A stretch of DNA of 7,052 nucleotides from Spirochaetia bacterium (GCA_025997755.1 BNVA01000105.1:1-7052); one strand, 5' to 3'. Positions 1 to 6,747 are shown, counted from the stretch's first letter. Made by a program: numbers and translations. The notes: generated from the letters alone by a model not told the origin.

Positions 1-278
1 TTTTTTCGATGCTCTCCGGTTTAACGCTTGCGCTATTACTGCCCGATGTTTTTAGCTCCGCGCATTTTTCTCCGGTGGTGTCGGGTTTAGTTTTGGGATG
101 TGTTACAGGAATTGCGGCAATACTCGGCGATCTGGCGGAATCCGCGATAAAGCGCAGCGTGAACATAAAAGACTCAGGTTCAATAATTCCGGGACGCGGC
201 GGTATCTTAGATTCTGTAGATGCAGTGGCGCTTTCGGCGCCGGTTTTCTACATCGTATACCGGCTTTTGTTTGTCTAA
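1..278 (+). CDS. cdsA: Phosphatidate cytidylyltransferase, C-terminal part (5' end outside window)
   Basis: CdsA is an inner-membrane enzyme that makes CDP-diacylglycerol from phosphatidic acid and CTP, the branch point of phospholipid synthesis. Only about the last 91 residues are present; the frame is open through the left edge, so the internal ATG at position 9 is not the true start. Two hydrophobic segments (about residues 2-20 and 23-40 after that ATG) lead into the CdsA family signature at about 44-71: S-A-I-K-R, then K-D, then G-R-G-G-I-L-D-S-V-D. The paired aspartates and the K-R/K-D residues are kept. The usual His before Gly-Gly is Arg here, and the usual Arg after Asp is Ser. A last hydrophobic stretch ends the protein at TAA. 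serC follows after 14 nt, so the two are probably one transcript. The family call is secure; full length cannot be judged. Confidence 0.9.
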   Translation, partial: FSMLSGLTLALLLPDVFSSAHFSPVVSGLVLGCVTGIAAILGDLAESAIKRSVNIKDSGSIIPGRGGILDSVDAVALSAPVFYIVYRLLFV

Positions 279-281
279 ATT

Positions 282-285
282 GGAG
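282..285 (+). promoter_or_regulatory. Shine-Dalgarno of serC (decides the start)
   Basis: GGAG lies 7 nt before the ATG at 293. The frame stays open upstream into the cdsA region (to an ATG at 98), but that extension overlaps cdsA out of frame and has no SerC similarity. The SD and the family's usual N-terminus (MKRVYNFSPGP) together fix the start at 293. Confidence 0.8.
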
Positions 286-292
286 ATCAAAT

Positions 293-1399
293 ATGAAACG
301 TGTTTATAATTTTTCACCGGGACCTTCTATGCTTCCGCTGCCCGTACTGGAAAAGGCTGCTGCGGAGATGTGCAACGCAAACGGAAGCGGGCAGTCTGTT
401 ATGGAGATGAGTCACCGTTCCGATGATTTTAAACCGGTAATCGAAAATACCGAAAAAAAGATTCGCTCGTTGTTGTCTGTACCAGATAACTACCGTGTTC
501 TTTTTTTACAGGGCGGAGCGTGGCTTCAATTTGCTATGGTGCCTATAAATCTTTCTGTCGCAGGCGGAAAAGAAACGGGAAATAAAAAAAAGGCAGCTTA
601 CATTGACACAGGTGTATGGGCGTCGAAAGCCGCAGAAGAAGCCGGAAAATATGTTTCCGTCCGTATTGCGGCAACATCCAAAGACAGGAACTACACTTAC
701 ATTCCTAAGGCTCCGTCACCCGATCCTGATGATGCCTACTACTACATTTGTTTGAATAACACGATAGTTGGGACAGAGTGGCGGACAGTGCCGGACACCG
801 GTAATGTGCCTTTGGTTGCGGATGTTTCAAGCTGTATCATGTCCGAACCGCTTGATGTTTCGCGTTTTGGTTTGATTTTTGCGGGCGCTCAAAAAAATCT
901 GGGCGCTGCCGGTTGTACGCTTGTAATTATCCGCGATGATCTTATAACTGATAATTTTCCGCAGACGCCTACAATGTTAAGCTACAAGACTTATGCAAAG
1001 GAAAATTCGCTGTTCAATACGCCGCCTTGTTACTGTATATACATAATGGGTTTAGTACTCGATTGGATAGAACAAAACGGCGGATTAAAAGAAATGGAAA
1101 GGCGCAATAAAGAAAAAGCATCGCTGCTCTACGACTGCCTTGATAACTCGCGTTTATTCACTGCACCCGTAGAAAAAGACTCACGCAGTTTGATGAATGT
1201 TCCGTTTGTTTTTAAAGAAAGCTATGCAAAAAACAGTGCCGATCTTGAAAAACGATTCTTAAATGAGGCGGCGGAGAGCGGCATGGTGAACCTAGCGGGA
1301 CACCGCCTTGTAGGCGGGCTTAGAGCAAGCCTCTACAATGCGATGCCGCTTGAAGGCGTAAAAAAACTGGCAGACTTCATCGAAAATTTTAAGTGCTAA
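293..1399 (+). CDS. serC: Phosphoserine aminotransferase
   Basis: SerC is a cytosolic PLP enzyme of class-V aminotransferase fold. It transfers the amino group of glutamate to 3-phosphohydroxypyruvate, the second step of serine synthesis, and can also act in the DXP-independent pyridoxal-phosphate pathway. The 368 residues match the family length (about 360). The N-terminus NFSPGPSMLP is typical. His41-Arg42 in EMSHRS are the substrate-phosphate binding residues, Trp109 in DTGVWA stacks on the cofactor, and Lys201 in FAGAQKN is the Schiff-base lysine. The C-terminal AGHRLVGGLRASLYNA block holds the second substrate-binding Arg/His set. One oddity is Trp77 in LQGGAWLQF, where Ser or Arg is usual next to the PLP phosphate. 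It follows cdsA by 14 nt and ends 11 nt from the convergent xylA stop; I see no hairpin terminator in that gap. Confidence 0.97.
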   Translation: MKRVYNFSPGPSMLPLPVLEKAAAEMCNANGSGQSVMEMSHRSDDFKPVIENTEKKIRSLLSVPDNYRVLFLQGGAWLQFAMVPINLSVAGGKETGNKKKAAYIDTGVWASKAAEEAGKYVSVRIAATSKDRNYTYIPKAPSPDPDDAYYYICLNNTIVGTEWRTVPDTGNVPLVADVSSCIMSEPLDVSRFGLIFAGAQKNLGAAGCTLVIIRDDLITDNFPQTPTMLSYKTYAKENSLFNTPPCYCIYIMGLVLDWIEQNGGLKEMERRNKEKASLLYDCLDNSRLFTAPVEKDSRSLMNVPFVFKESYAKNSADLEKRFLNEAAESGMVNLAGHRLVGGLRASLYNAMPLEGVKKLADFIENFKC

Positions 1400-1410
1400 G
1401 TTAAACTTTT

Positions 1411-2748
1411 CTAGCTTAAAATAATGTCGCTTAAAATATTCTCGTAAAGCTCTTGTTTGCCGCTTGTCCAGCCGGTTTTGCCGTAGTCCTTTGCCAATGC
1501 CGCAAGGGAGGGCAGGTCAAAACCGCCTTTTTCAAACTTTGCGCCGTTACCGGAATCAAAAGAGGCATAGCGTTGTTTAAGCAAGTCGGGTATACGTCCG
1601 TCGGTCAGCACCGCATCGGCTTTTTCAAGTCCGAAAGCGAAGGCATCCATTCCGCCTATATGGGCAATAAAGAGGTCTTGCGTGTCGATAGAATTACGCC
1701 GTATCTTAGCGTCGAAGTTAAGACCGCCTGTGATAAAGCCGCCCATCCTGATAATTGCAAGCATAGCCTGAGTTGTCTCGTAGACATTGTTCGGTAACTG
1801 GTCTGTATCCCAGCCGTTCCTAGGCTCGCCTCTATTTGCGTCAACGGAACCCAGCATATCGTTGTCAACACAAACGTTAAGCTCGTGGGCAAAATCGTGT
1901 CCGGCAAGCTCGGCGTGGTTCGCCTCGATATTTAGTTTAAAATCTTTTTCCAAGCCGTGAGCGCGTAAAAAGCCGATAACGGTCTCTGAATCAAAGTCGT
2001 ACTGATGCTTAGTCGGCTCCATAGGTTTCGGCTCAATATAGAAACAGCCTTTAAAGCCCTGTTTTCGTCCGTAATCGCGGGCAATGGTAAGAAGCATGGC
2101 AAGATGTTCTTTTTCGCGCTTTACATCGGTATTTAGAATTGACATATAACCTTCGCGTCCGCCCCAGAAAGTGTAACCCTCTCCGTCCAGTTTGATAGTG
2201 CCGTCAATCGCGTTTTTTACCTGATTTGCCGCATGAACCAAAACATCAAAATCGGGGTTGGTCGCAGCGCCGTTCATAAAACGGGGATTGCTGAATACAT
2301 TAGCTGTACCCCATAGAAGTTTAACGCCTGCAGCGTCCTGCCGCTTTTTTAAGCCATCCACGATCTTGGAAAGATTTGCAGCGCTTTCGTCAGGATTTTT
2401 TCCTTCCGGCGCAATATCACGGTCGTGCCAAGCGTAGTAAGGAGCGTCTATCTTTGTGATAAACTCAAATGCCGCATCCGCCTTGTTTTCCGCATTCTGC
2501 ATGGGGTCTGTGGTACTGTTCCACGGAAAAATATGCGTTGCCGCACCGAAGGGATCCGCACCGTCACCGCAAAAGCTATGCCAGTAGGCTATGGCAAAAC
2601 GAAGCCAATCCTTCATTTTTTTGCCGCGAACGGTTTTTTCGGCTTCGTAGTACTTGAACGCAAAATTGTTTTTTGATTTTGATCCCTCATAAGAAATCTT
2701 ACCTATCCCGGGAAAATACTCTTTGTTTCCGATAAAATAATTTGCCAT
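1411..2748 (-). CDS. xylA: Xylose isomerase, class II type
   Basis: XylA interconverts D-xylose and D-xylulose (also D-glucose and D-fructose) in the cytosol, using two divalent metal ions in a TIM barrel. From the ATG at 2748 the protein has 445 residues, the length of class II enzymes with the N-terminal extension. All catalytic residues are visible, offset by 7 from E. coli numbering: His108 and Asp111 in AWHDRD, Glu239 and Lys241 in YIEPKP, Glu275 and His278 in NIEANHAE, Asp303 in GSVDANRG, Asp314 and Asp316 in GWDTDQ, and Asp346 in LNFDAK. The block FWGGREGY (194-201) is the other family hallmark. The start is set by AAGGAG 7 nt upstream; a TTG six bases earlier is in frame but too near this SD. 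It is the second gene of the xylBA operon, 14 nt after the xylB stop, and converges on serC. Confidence 0.98.
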   Translation of the reverse strand: MANYFIGNKEYFPGIGKISYEGSKSKNNFAFKYYEAEKTVRGKKMKDWLRFAIAYWHSFCGDGADPFGAATHIFPWNSTTDPMQNAENKADAAFEFITKIDAPYYAWHDRDIAPEGKNPDESAANLSKIVDGLKKRQDAAGVKLLWGTANVFSNPRFMNGAATNPDFDVLVHAANQVKNAIDGTIKLDGEGYTFWGGREGYMSILNTDVKREKEHLAMLLTIARDYGRKQGFKGCFYIEPKPMEPTKHQYDFDSETVIGFLRAHGLEKDFKLNIEANHAELAGHDFAHELNVCVDNDMLGSVDANRGEPRNGWDTDQLPNNVYETTQAMLAIIRMGGFITGGLNFDAKIRRNSIDTQDLFIAHIGGMDAFAFGLEKADAVLTDGRIPDLLKQRYASFDSGNGAKFEKGGFDLPSLAALAKDYGKTGWTSGKQELYENILSDIILS

Positions 2749-2755
2749 AAACAAA

Positions 2756-2761
2756 CTCCTT
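2756..2761 (-). promoter_or_regulatory. Shine-Dalgarno of xylA in the xylB-xylA gap
   Basis: AAGGAG on the minus strand lies one base beyond the xylB stop codon (2763-2765) and 7 nt before the xylA ATG at 2748. It is a strong ribosome site, in contrast to xylB, which has none visible. This would let xylA be translated well from the shared message and supports ATG 2748 over TTG 2754. Confidence 0.8.
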
Positions 2762-2762
2762 T

Positions 2763-4253
2763 CTAATTGTAAAGCGGACTAAGCGCCTTTAAATACCGAT
2801 TATACACAGTGTAAGCATCATTATAAAGCGGGACATTATGCGGGTCAGGCAAAACGCAGCTATCCTCGTTAATCGTTATATGCTCGTCGCAGATTTCCTT
2901 GATCGATTTTGTCTTGCCGTTGAGTTTTAACAGGCACCAATAAGCCTGCAAAGCGGCTCCCATTGCACAGGCTTCATCTCCGGCGGGACGCTTTACCGGC
3001 AGATTCATAATATCCGCCGCTAACTGCCGCCACACGGCGCTCTTGCTGCCTCCGCCTATGATCCGTATTTCCCGAGCATTAAACCCTAAGTTTTTGAATG
3101 CCTCAAAACCGCCCCGAATTCCGAAAATTGCCGATTCCAAGGCTGCGCGGGCGATATTTTCTCTCGAGCAGTTAGCCGCCGTGATACCCATGATGCTCGC
3201 CCGTCCCTTAGGCAGATTAGGGGTGCGCTCGCCGTTAAAAAACGGCAAAAATACAATGCCGTTAGCTCCGGGCACCGATTTTTCCGATAGTTTATCAAAA
3301 TCCTTTACATCGCGCTCAAAGAGGGAGCGTGTTTCCTCCGAGGCGACCGTACAATTCATCGTGCATAAAAGCGGTAAAAAGCCGCCGGTTGATGATGAAA
3401 AGCCGGACAACCCGTTTGCAGGGTCGGAGAGCGGCGTATCGGAATAGCCGAATAAAGTCCCCGAAGTGCCAAGACTCATCGTCAAAAAACCATCCTGTAC
3501 GCAGCCCGTGCCTATAGCGCCCATCATGTTGTCGCCGCCGCCCGAGGATACGGGGATTCCTTCTGGTATACCGAATTTTTTCGCCGCATCCTTGGTAACA
3601 AAACCATTCGGCTCGTCGGAAGCTATTATGGGAGGCAGTATCGAATAGAGTTTTTCGTCAATTATGCCGCATATTTTTTTTGACCATTCTTTGGTTTTAC
3701 CGTTAAAAAACGCGGTGCCGGAAGCATCGCCCGCTTCCGCATTGTACGCGCCGGAAAATAAAAAGTTTAGGTAGTTGTGGGGCAGCATAACAAATTTAAG
3801 TTTTTCAAAAGCATGCGGTTTGTGCCTTTTAAGCCACAGCACCTTACCGGCGGTAAAACCCGGCAGCATCAAATTGCAAGTTTCGTTGATAACGGCAGCA
3901 TCACCGCCGGCCGCTTCGCTTATCAGGCTGCATTCTTGTGCCGTTGAGGTATCGTTCCAAAGTTTTACGTTGTATAACGGTTTACCTTCCGCATCCAAAG
4001 GCACAAAACCATGTTGATGTCCTGAAATACCTATGGCGGCAATGGATTTTTTATCCTCGCCGCTTATTTTTTGCCAGCATTTTAAGAGGGCGTTGTCGTA
4101 CCACTCGGTCTTTTGCTCGCGGGTTCCATCGTCTAGCGCTATCAAATCTAAAGGCTCCGAGGACGAGGCAATGGTTTTTCGGTTTTCCGTATCGTAGAGT
4201 ACGATTTTTATACTCTGCGTTCCCATGTCAATACCGGCAATTGTATGTTTCAC
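2763..4253 (-). CDS. xylB: Xylulokinase (FGGY carbohydrate kinase)
   Basis: XylB phosphorylates D-xylulose with ATP to xylulose 5-phosphate, feeding the pentose phosphate pathway. From the GTG at 4253 it has 496 residues, normal for the family. The N-terminal lobe begins with [10 protein letters not shown] (phosphate loop, Asp9). SGHQHG (77-82) is the XylB substrate motif, SGGGDNMMG holds the catalytic base Asp241, SLGTSGT follows at about 261-267, and the FGGY signature region runs through [24 protein letters not shown] at about 399-411 is the adenosine-binding loop. A TTG at 4259 is an alternative start two codons earlier. Neither has a Shine-Dalgarno. GTG is chosen because the predicted transcription start falls on it and the N-terminus [12 protein letters not shown] then fits the family. 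It is the first gene of xylBA. No xylose transporter or XylR gene lies in the window. Confidence 0.96.
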   Translation of the reverse strand: MKHTIAGIDMGTQSIKIVLYDTENRKTIASSSEPLDLIALDDGTREQKTEWYDNALLKCWQKISGEDKKSIAAIGISGHQHGFVPLDAEGKPLYNVKLWNDTSTAQECSLISEAAGGDAAVINETCNLMLPGFTAGKVLWLKRHKPHAFEKLKFVMLPHNYLNFLFSGAYNAEAGDASGTAFFNGKTKEWSKKICGIIDEKLYSILPPIIASDEPNGFVTKDAAKKFGIPEGIPVSSGGGDNMMGAIGTGCVQDGFLTMSLGTSGTLFGYSDTPLSDPANGLSGFSSSTGGFLPLLCTMNCTVASEETRSLFERDVKDFDKLSEKSVPGANGIVFLPFFNGERTPNLPKGRASIMGITAANCSRENIARAALESAIFGIRGGFEAFKNLGFNAREIRIIGGGSKSAVWRQLAADIMNLPVKRPAGDEACAMGAALQAYWCLLKLNGKTKSIKEICDEHITINEDSCVLPDPHNVPLYNDAYTVYNRYLKALSPLYN

Positions 4254-4259
4254 ACTCAA

Positions 4260-4288
4260 ATGATATTATTTTAGAAATATTTAGTCAA
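4260..4288 (-). promoter_or_regulatory. Predicted xylBA promoter, apparently leaderless
   Basis: On the minus strand, TTGACT (4288-4283, five of six bases of the sigma-70 -35 consensus) and TATCAT (4265-4260, five of six of the -10) are separated by exactly 17 nt. With usual spacing, transcription would start near 4253, the first base of the xylB GTG codon. No Shine-Dalgarno precedes xylB, which fits a leaderless message. This is a prediction from sequence; an upstream promoter with a leader is not ruled out. Confidence 0.6.
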
Positions 4289-4296
4289 ATCACTAA
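4281..4296. promoter_or_regulatory. Dyad covering the xylB -35 box, candidate operator
   Basis: TTAGTCAAATCACTAA has perfect 5-bp arms (TTAGT/ACTAA) around a 6-bp centre and overlaps the whole -35 hexamer of the predicted xylBA promoter. A protein bound here would block RNA polymerase. It does not match the longer xylO operator known from Bacillus XylR, and no regulator gene is in the window, so the binding protein is unknown. The arms are short enough to arise by chance in AT-rich DNA. Confidence 0.3.
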
Positions 4297-4316
4297 GATA
4301 AATACAGACGGCATTG

Positions 4317-4345
4317 TTGTATACTCAAAAACTTATTTGTATGTT
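4317..4345 (+). promoter_or_regulatory. Weak candidate promoter for the MATE gene
   Basis: TTGTAT (4317-4322) and TATGTT (4340-4345) are 17 nt apart on the plus strand in the divergent spacer; each matches its sigma-70 hexamer only partly (three and four of six). The region is AT-rich, and the MATE gene needs a promoter between 4254 and 4383 because its neighbour is divergent. Other alignments, such as one using the TAATAT just downstream, are nearly as good. Confidence 0.25.
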
Positions 4346-4361
4346 AATATTGATCCAGCGA

Positions 4362-4367
4362 GAAGGA
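4362..4367 (+). promoter_or_regulatory. Shine-Dalgarno-like site far from the MATE start
   Basis: GAAGGA is the only purine-rich ribosome site before the MATE gene, but it lies 16 nt from the ATG at 4384, much farther than the 7 nt seen for serC, xylA and the MNT gene here. The frame has an in-frame TGA at 4351 and no ATG, GTG or TTG between it and 4384, so no better-placed start exists. Confidence 0.4.
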
Positions 4368-4383
4368 CGCCCACTCAAAAATT

Positions 4384-5751
4384 ATGCGTATAGGTCCATT
4401 ATCTTTTTACCGTAAAGCCTTGTCTCTTGCACTGCCTGTTATGCTTCAGATGCTCATCATGGGTTTGGTTTCCCTAATCGATAATTTTATGGTTGCCGGT
4501 TTGGGAGACGCTTCTATGGCGGCGGTGAATGTTTCTAATCAACTCAATTTTATTTTTATGGTTTTTGTAAACTGTGTATGCGGCGCAGGTGCGATCTATA
4601 TGGCGCAGTTTAACGGCGCTAACGATCCTTCGGGTATGAAGAATGCTTACAGGTTTAAAGTGCTGTTGGTTTATGTTTTGTTCATTGTGTATTTTACACT
4701 TTGTCAAACTATTCCAGAAAGAATGCTTTCTATGATGACTTATGGAAACTCGGAACAATCAGGGATTGTTAATTTGGGATCACAATATTTGCGGCTTGCG
4801 GCTTGGACATTACTTCCGATGGGACTTTCGATTGCGTTGGGCAGTTCGTTTAGAGAGGTTGGCAGACCGCGTATTCCGCTGATCATTTCTGCAATCGCAA
4901 CACTTATCAATACGGCGGGTAACTGGCTGCTTATATACGGCAATCTGGGTGCGCCCCGTCTTGAAGTACGCGGTGCGGCTATAGCTACGATAATTGCGCG
5001 TACCTGCGAAGTGTTGATGTTTGTTATTTTTGCGCGTATTGATAAAACAAAATTTTTTGTGCCGTTTATAAAAATATTTAATGTTGATAAAAAACTTATT
5101 AAAGATATTTTGAGCAAGTCGGCTATGATTCTGGTATCGGAAGCATCGTGGATAACCGGAGAAACACTTATGATGGCGATCTGTAACAGACGAGGCGGTG
5201 CGGAAACGGTAGCGGGTATGGCTGCAGGTTTTACCATTGCAAACCTTTTCTACCTTTGCTTTGCCGGTGTTTGGACTGTAACGTCCGTAACTGTCGGCGG
5301 ATCGCTTGGAGCGGGTAAATTAAAGGAGGCAAAACAAAGAGCGGCATGGATACAATCCGGATCAATTTTTTTAGGAATAATGATTTCCGTAGTTGGCGCT
5401 GCCGGCGCGACTGCATTGGTGCCGCTTGTATTTTCAAATTTAACCATTGCCGCTCGGCATATCTGTATGAGTTTGGTTTATGTTGTAGCCGTGTTTTTGC
5501 CGCTGTGGGATTTGCTTAATGCTCAATTTGCTATATCCAGAGCCGGAGGCGATGCCGCTATGGGTATGTGGGCTGATATTTCCGTTACGATTGTGATAAT
5601 ACCCTTGGCGTTATTTTTAGGTTTTGCCACAATGCTGCCGCCTGTCGCAATGTTTGCGATCATCAAATCAACCGATGTTCCAAAATATTTTATTGCGCGA
5701 TATTTCCTGAAGAAAGAGCGGTGGATTAGGAATATGACCATTCGCAGGTAG
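4384..5751 (+). CDS. MATE-family multidrug/organic cation efflux protein
   Basis: MATE proteins are inner-membrane antiporters that export cationic drugs or metabolites in exchange for Na+ or H+. The 455 residues have about twelve hydrophobic helices, roughly at 12-34, 50-72, 92-112, 131-152, 165-186, 196-217, 241-262, 275-298, 323-346, 356-378, 396-414 and 415-430, arranged as two six-helix halves. Family hallmarks are PVMLQMLIMGLVSLIDNFMV at the N-terminus, GAGAIYMAQFNGANDP after helix 2, LEVRGAAIATIIAR before helix 6, and the repeat-equivalent TSVTVGGSLGAGKLKEAKQRA in the second half. A basic tail (KKERWIRN) ends the protein. It is divergent from xylBA across 130 nt, but sequence alone does not link it to xylose. 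The substrate and the coupling ion cannot be told. It meets the HEPN gene tail to tail. Confidence 0.93.
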   Translation: MRIGPLSFYRKALSLALPVMLQMLIMGLVSLIDNFMVAGLGDASMAAVNVSNQLNFIFMVFVNCVCGAGAIYMAQFNGANDPSGMKNAYRFKVLLVYVLFIVYFTLCQTIPERMLSMMTYGNSEQSGIVNLGSQYLRLAAWTLLPMGLSIALGSSFREVGRPRIPLIISAIATLINTAGNWLLIYGNLGAPRLEVRGAAIATIIARTCEVLMFVIFARIDKTKFFVPFIKIFNVDKKLIKDILSKSAMILVSEASWITGETLMMAICNRRGGAETVAGMAAGFTIANLFYLCFAGVWTVTSVTVGGSLGAGKLKEAKQRAAWIQSGSIFLGIMISVVGAAGATALVPLVFSNLTIAARHICMSLVYVVAVFLPLWDLLNAQFAISRAGGDAAMGMWADISVTIVIIPLALFLGFATMLPPVAMFAIIKSTDVPKYFIARYFLKKERWIRNMTIRR

Positions 5752-5752
5752 C

Positions 5753-5773
5753 CACTACCCACTGATCACTCAT
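5753..5773. repeat. Three degenerate 7-bp tandem units (CACTNNN)
   Basis: CACTACC, CACTGAT and CACTCAT follow one another without gaps, starting two bases after the MATE stop codon. The third unit and the end of the second cover the HEPN stop codon and its last codons. This short array is the whole junction between the two convergent genes, and I see no hairpin terminator there. Confidence 0.5.
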
Positions 5774-6170
5774 CAAGTTTTTCCGCCTGTTTTTTCGTGT
5801 TTACAAAATCCATAATATCTTTTGCGTATTGAATGGCATTATTCGTATCTTCGGCGGTAATTTCAAACTCATCAGGGTAACGCGGAATAACCGAATAACG
5901 GTTAAGCACGCTACATTGTGGTAATATTGATGAAAAAGAAGTATCGACAGTTTCACACTGTTTAAGAATCATTTTCAGATCATGTATCTTTTCAAATGCG
6001 ACATTATTCTGAAACAGAAAACCTTTGAGATTTTTTTCTGCCGACTGCTGACAGTGAAAACAGATAATTCCTTCAGGACGCGGATAGTGCATTGTTGCAA
6101 GATATTCGGCTGACTTTAAATCTTCACCTGCAATAAAAAACCACTGTGCTAACTCGGTTGCTTTATCCAT
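5766..6170 (-). CDS. HEPN-domain protein paired with a nucleotidyltransferase
   Basis: A 134-residue helical protein of the HEPN type (PF05168-like). The family look is clear: AQWFFIAGEDLKSAEYL (8-24) as the first helix, CFHCQQSAEKNLKGFL (37-52) as the central helix, KIHDLKMIL (61-69), and YSVIPRYPDEF (92-102) before a last helix rich in Ala, Tyr and Asp. HEPN proteins next to MNT nucleotidyltransferases are either toxins with an RX4-6H ribonuclease motif or partner subunits without it. No Arg here is followed by His at that spacing, and there is no His after residue 63, so ribonuclease activity is doubtful. The start ATG overlaps the MNT stop by 8 nt (ATGGATAA) with AAGGA about 10 nt upstream, so the two are translationally coupled and probably form a complex. 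The target is unknown. Confidence 0.88.
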   Translation of the reverse strand: MDKATELAQWFFIAGEDLKSAEYLATMHYPRPEGIICFHCQQSAEKNLKGFLFQNNVAFEKIHDLKMILKQCETVDTSFSSILPQCSVLNRYSVIPRYPDEFEITAEDTNNAIQYAKDIMDFVNTKKQAEKLDE

Positions 6171-6495
6171 AAATTTTCATTCCTTTGGTTGTTACCACTT
6201 TCTCGATTGTTGTTACTCCGGTAGCACGGTCAAGAAATTTATCTTTTTTATGCACCAATAAATCTATTGCATGATTTTGTTTTTCATAAATTGCAAGCCC
6301 TATTGCATCCATCGCCTCTAACTCGCGCATCGGCGCTTCATTCTTCAATACCACATACAAATCAAAATCTGAACCTTTATGCGGTGTGCCATAAGCGTAT
6401 GACCCAAAAAGATATATCTGCTCAACTGGAACAGTTGCAACTATTATCTTTGTAAGCGTATCAAGTTCATTGCGAATAGAATCAATGTTATTCAT
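6163..6495 (-). CDS. MNT-domain minimal nucleotidyltransferase
   Basis: A 110-residue protein of the polymerase-beta nucleotidyltransferase superfamily (NTP_transf_2), the minimal type found beside HEPN genes. The active site is intact: Gly31-Ser32 in LFGSYAYG, then ten residues to Asp43-x-Asp45 in GSDFDLYVV, and a third acidic residue Asp78 in HAIDLLV. Such enzymes transfer a nucleotide, typically AMP, to a protein or small molecule. In MntA/HepT modules the MNT protein inactivates the HEPN toxin by adding AMP to a tyrosine. The start at 6495 has AAGGA 7 nt upstream. It is first of the pair and ends 8 nt inside the HEPN gene. Whether this pair is a toxin-antitoxin system is uncertain because the HEPN partner lacks the ribonuclease motif. 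Substrate-modifying pairs of the HI0073/HI0074 kind are the alternative. Confidence 0.92.
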   Translation of the reverse strand: MNNIDSIRNELDTLTKIIVATVPVEQIYLFGSYAYGTPHKGSDFDLYVVLKNEAPMRELEAMDAIGLAIYEKQNHAIDLLVHKKDKFLDRATGVTTIEKVVTTKGMKIYG

Positions 6496-6617
6496 TTTTC
6501 GGTCCTTCTAATCTATGCCCTTTTCCTTGCAAAAGTTGGCAAGCGCCAATCATACCAGCTTGGTTGGTGTACGTAATCACTACAAATAGGACACCCTGCT
6601 TTGTAAAACAGTATTGT

Positions 6618-6646
6618 ATTTTGGCACAGAACTCAGGCGGGGTCAA
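6618..6646 (-). promoter_or_regulatory. Weak candidate promoter for the MNT-HEPN operon
   Basis: On the minus strand TTGACC (6646-6641) and CAAAAT (6623-6618) are 17 nt apart, with five and four matches to the sigma-70 hexamers. It would give a leader of about 115 nt before the MNT start at 6495. No better pair was found nearer the gene, but the score is modest. Confidence 0.22.
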
Positions 6647-6747
6647 GAAACCAAGCGACTCATCAGCAATTCTGATATGAAGAAATTTAACCACAAAAAA
6701 TACGAAACACACGAAAAAATGATAAATTTTTGGAATTGTCCCCGTGA

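Noticed and set aside
98..292. Upstream extension of the serC frame (65 extra codons)
   Set aside because: It overlaps cdsA in another frame, has no SerC similarity, and the SD plus family N-terminus place the start at 293.
1397..1420. Terminator between the convergent serC and xylA genes
   Set aside because: Only a weak, broken pairing (TAAG with CTTA) is present, with no stable stem.
1453..1797. 114-codon plus-strand frame antisense to xylA
   Set aside because: It is a shadow of xylA with no own ribosome site or recognisable domain.
3938..4393. 151-codon plus-strand frame across the xylB start
   Set aside because: It is antisense to conserved xylB coding sequence and reads through the divergent promoter region; the composition is not protein-like.
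4740..5237. 165-codon minus-strand frame inside the MATE gene
   Set aside because: It is antisense to a clear transporter gene, and its Ile/Ala/Ser-rich sequence mirrors the membrane helices; no family is recognised.
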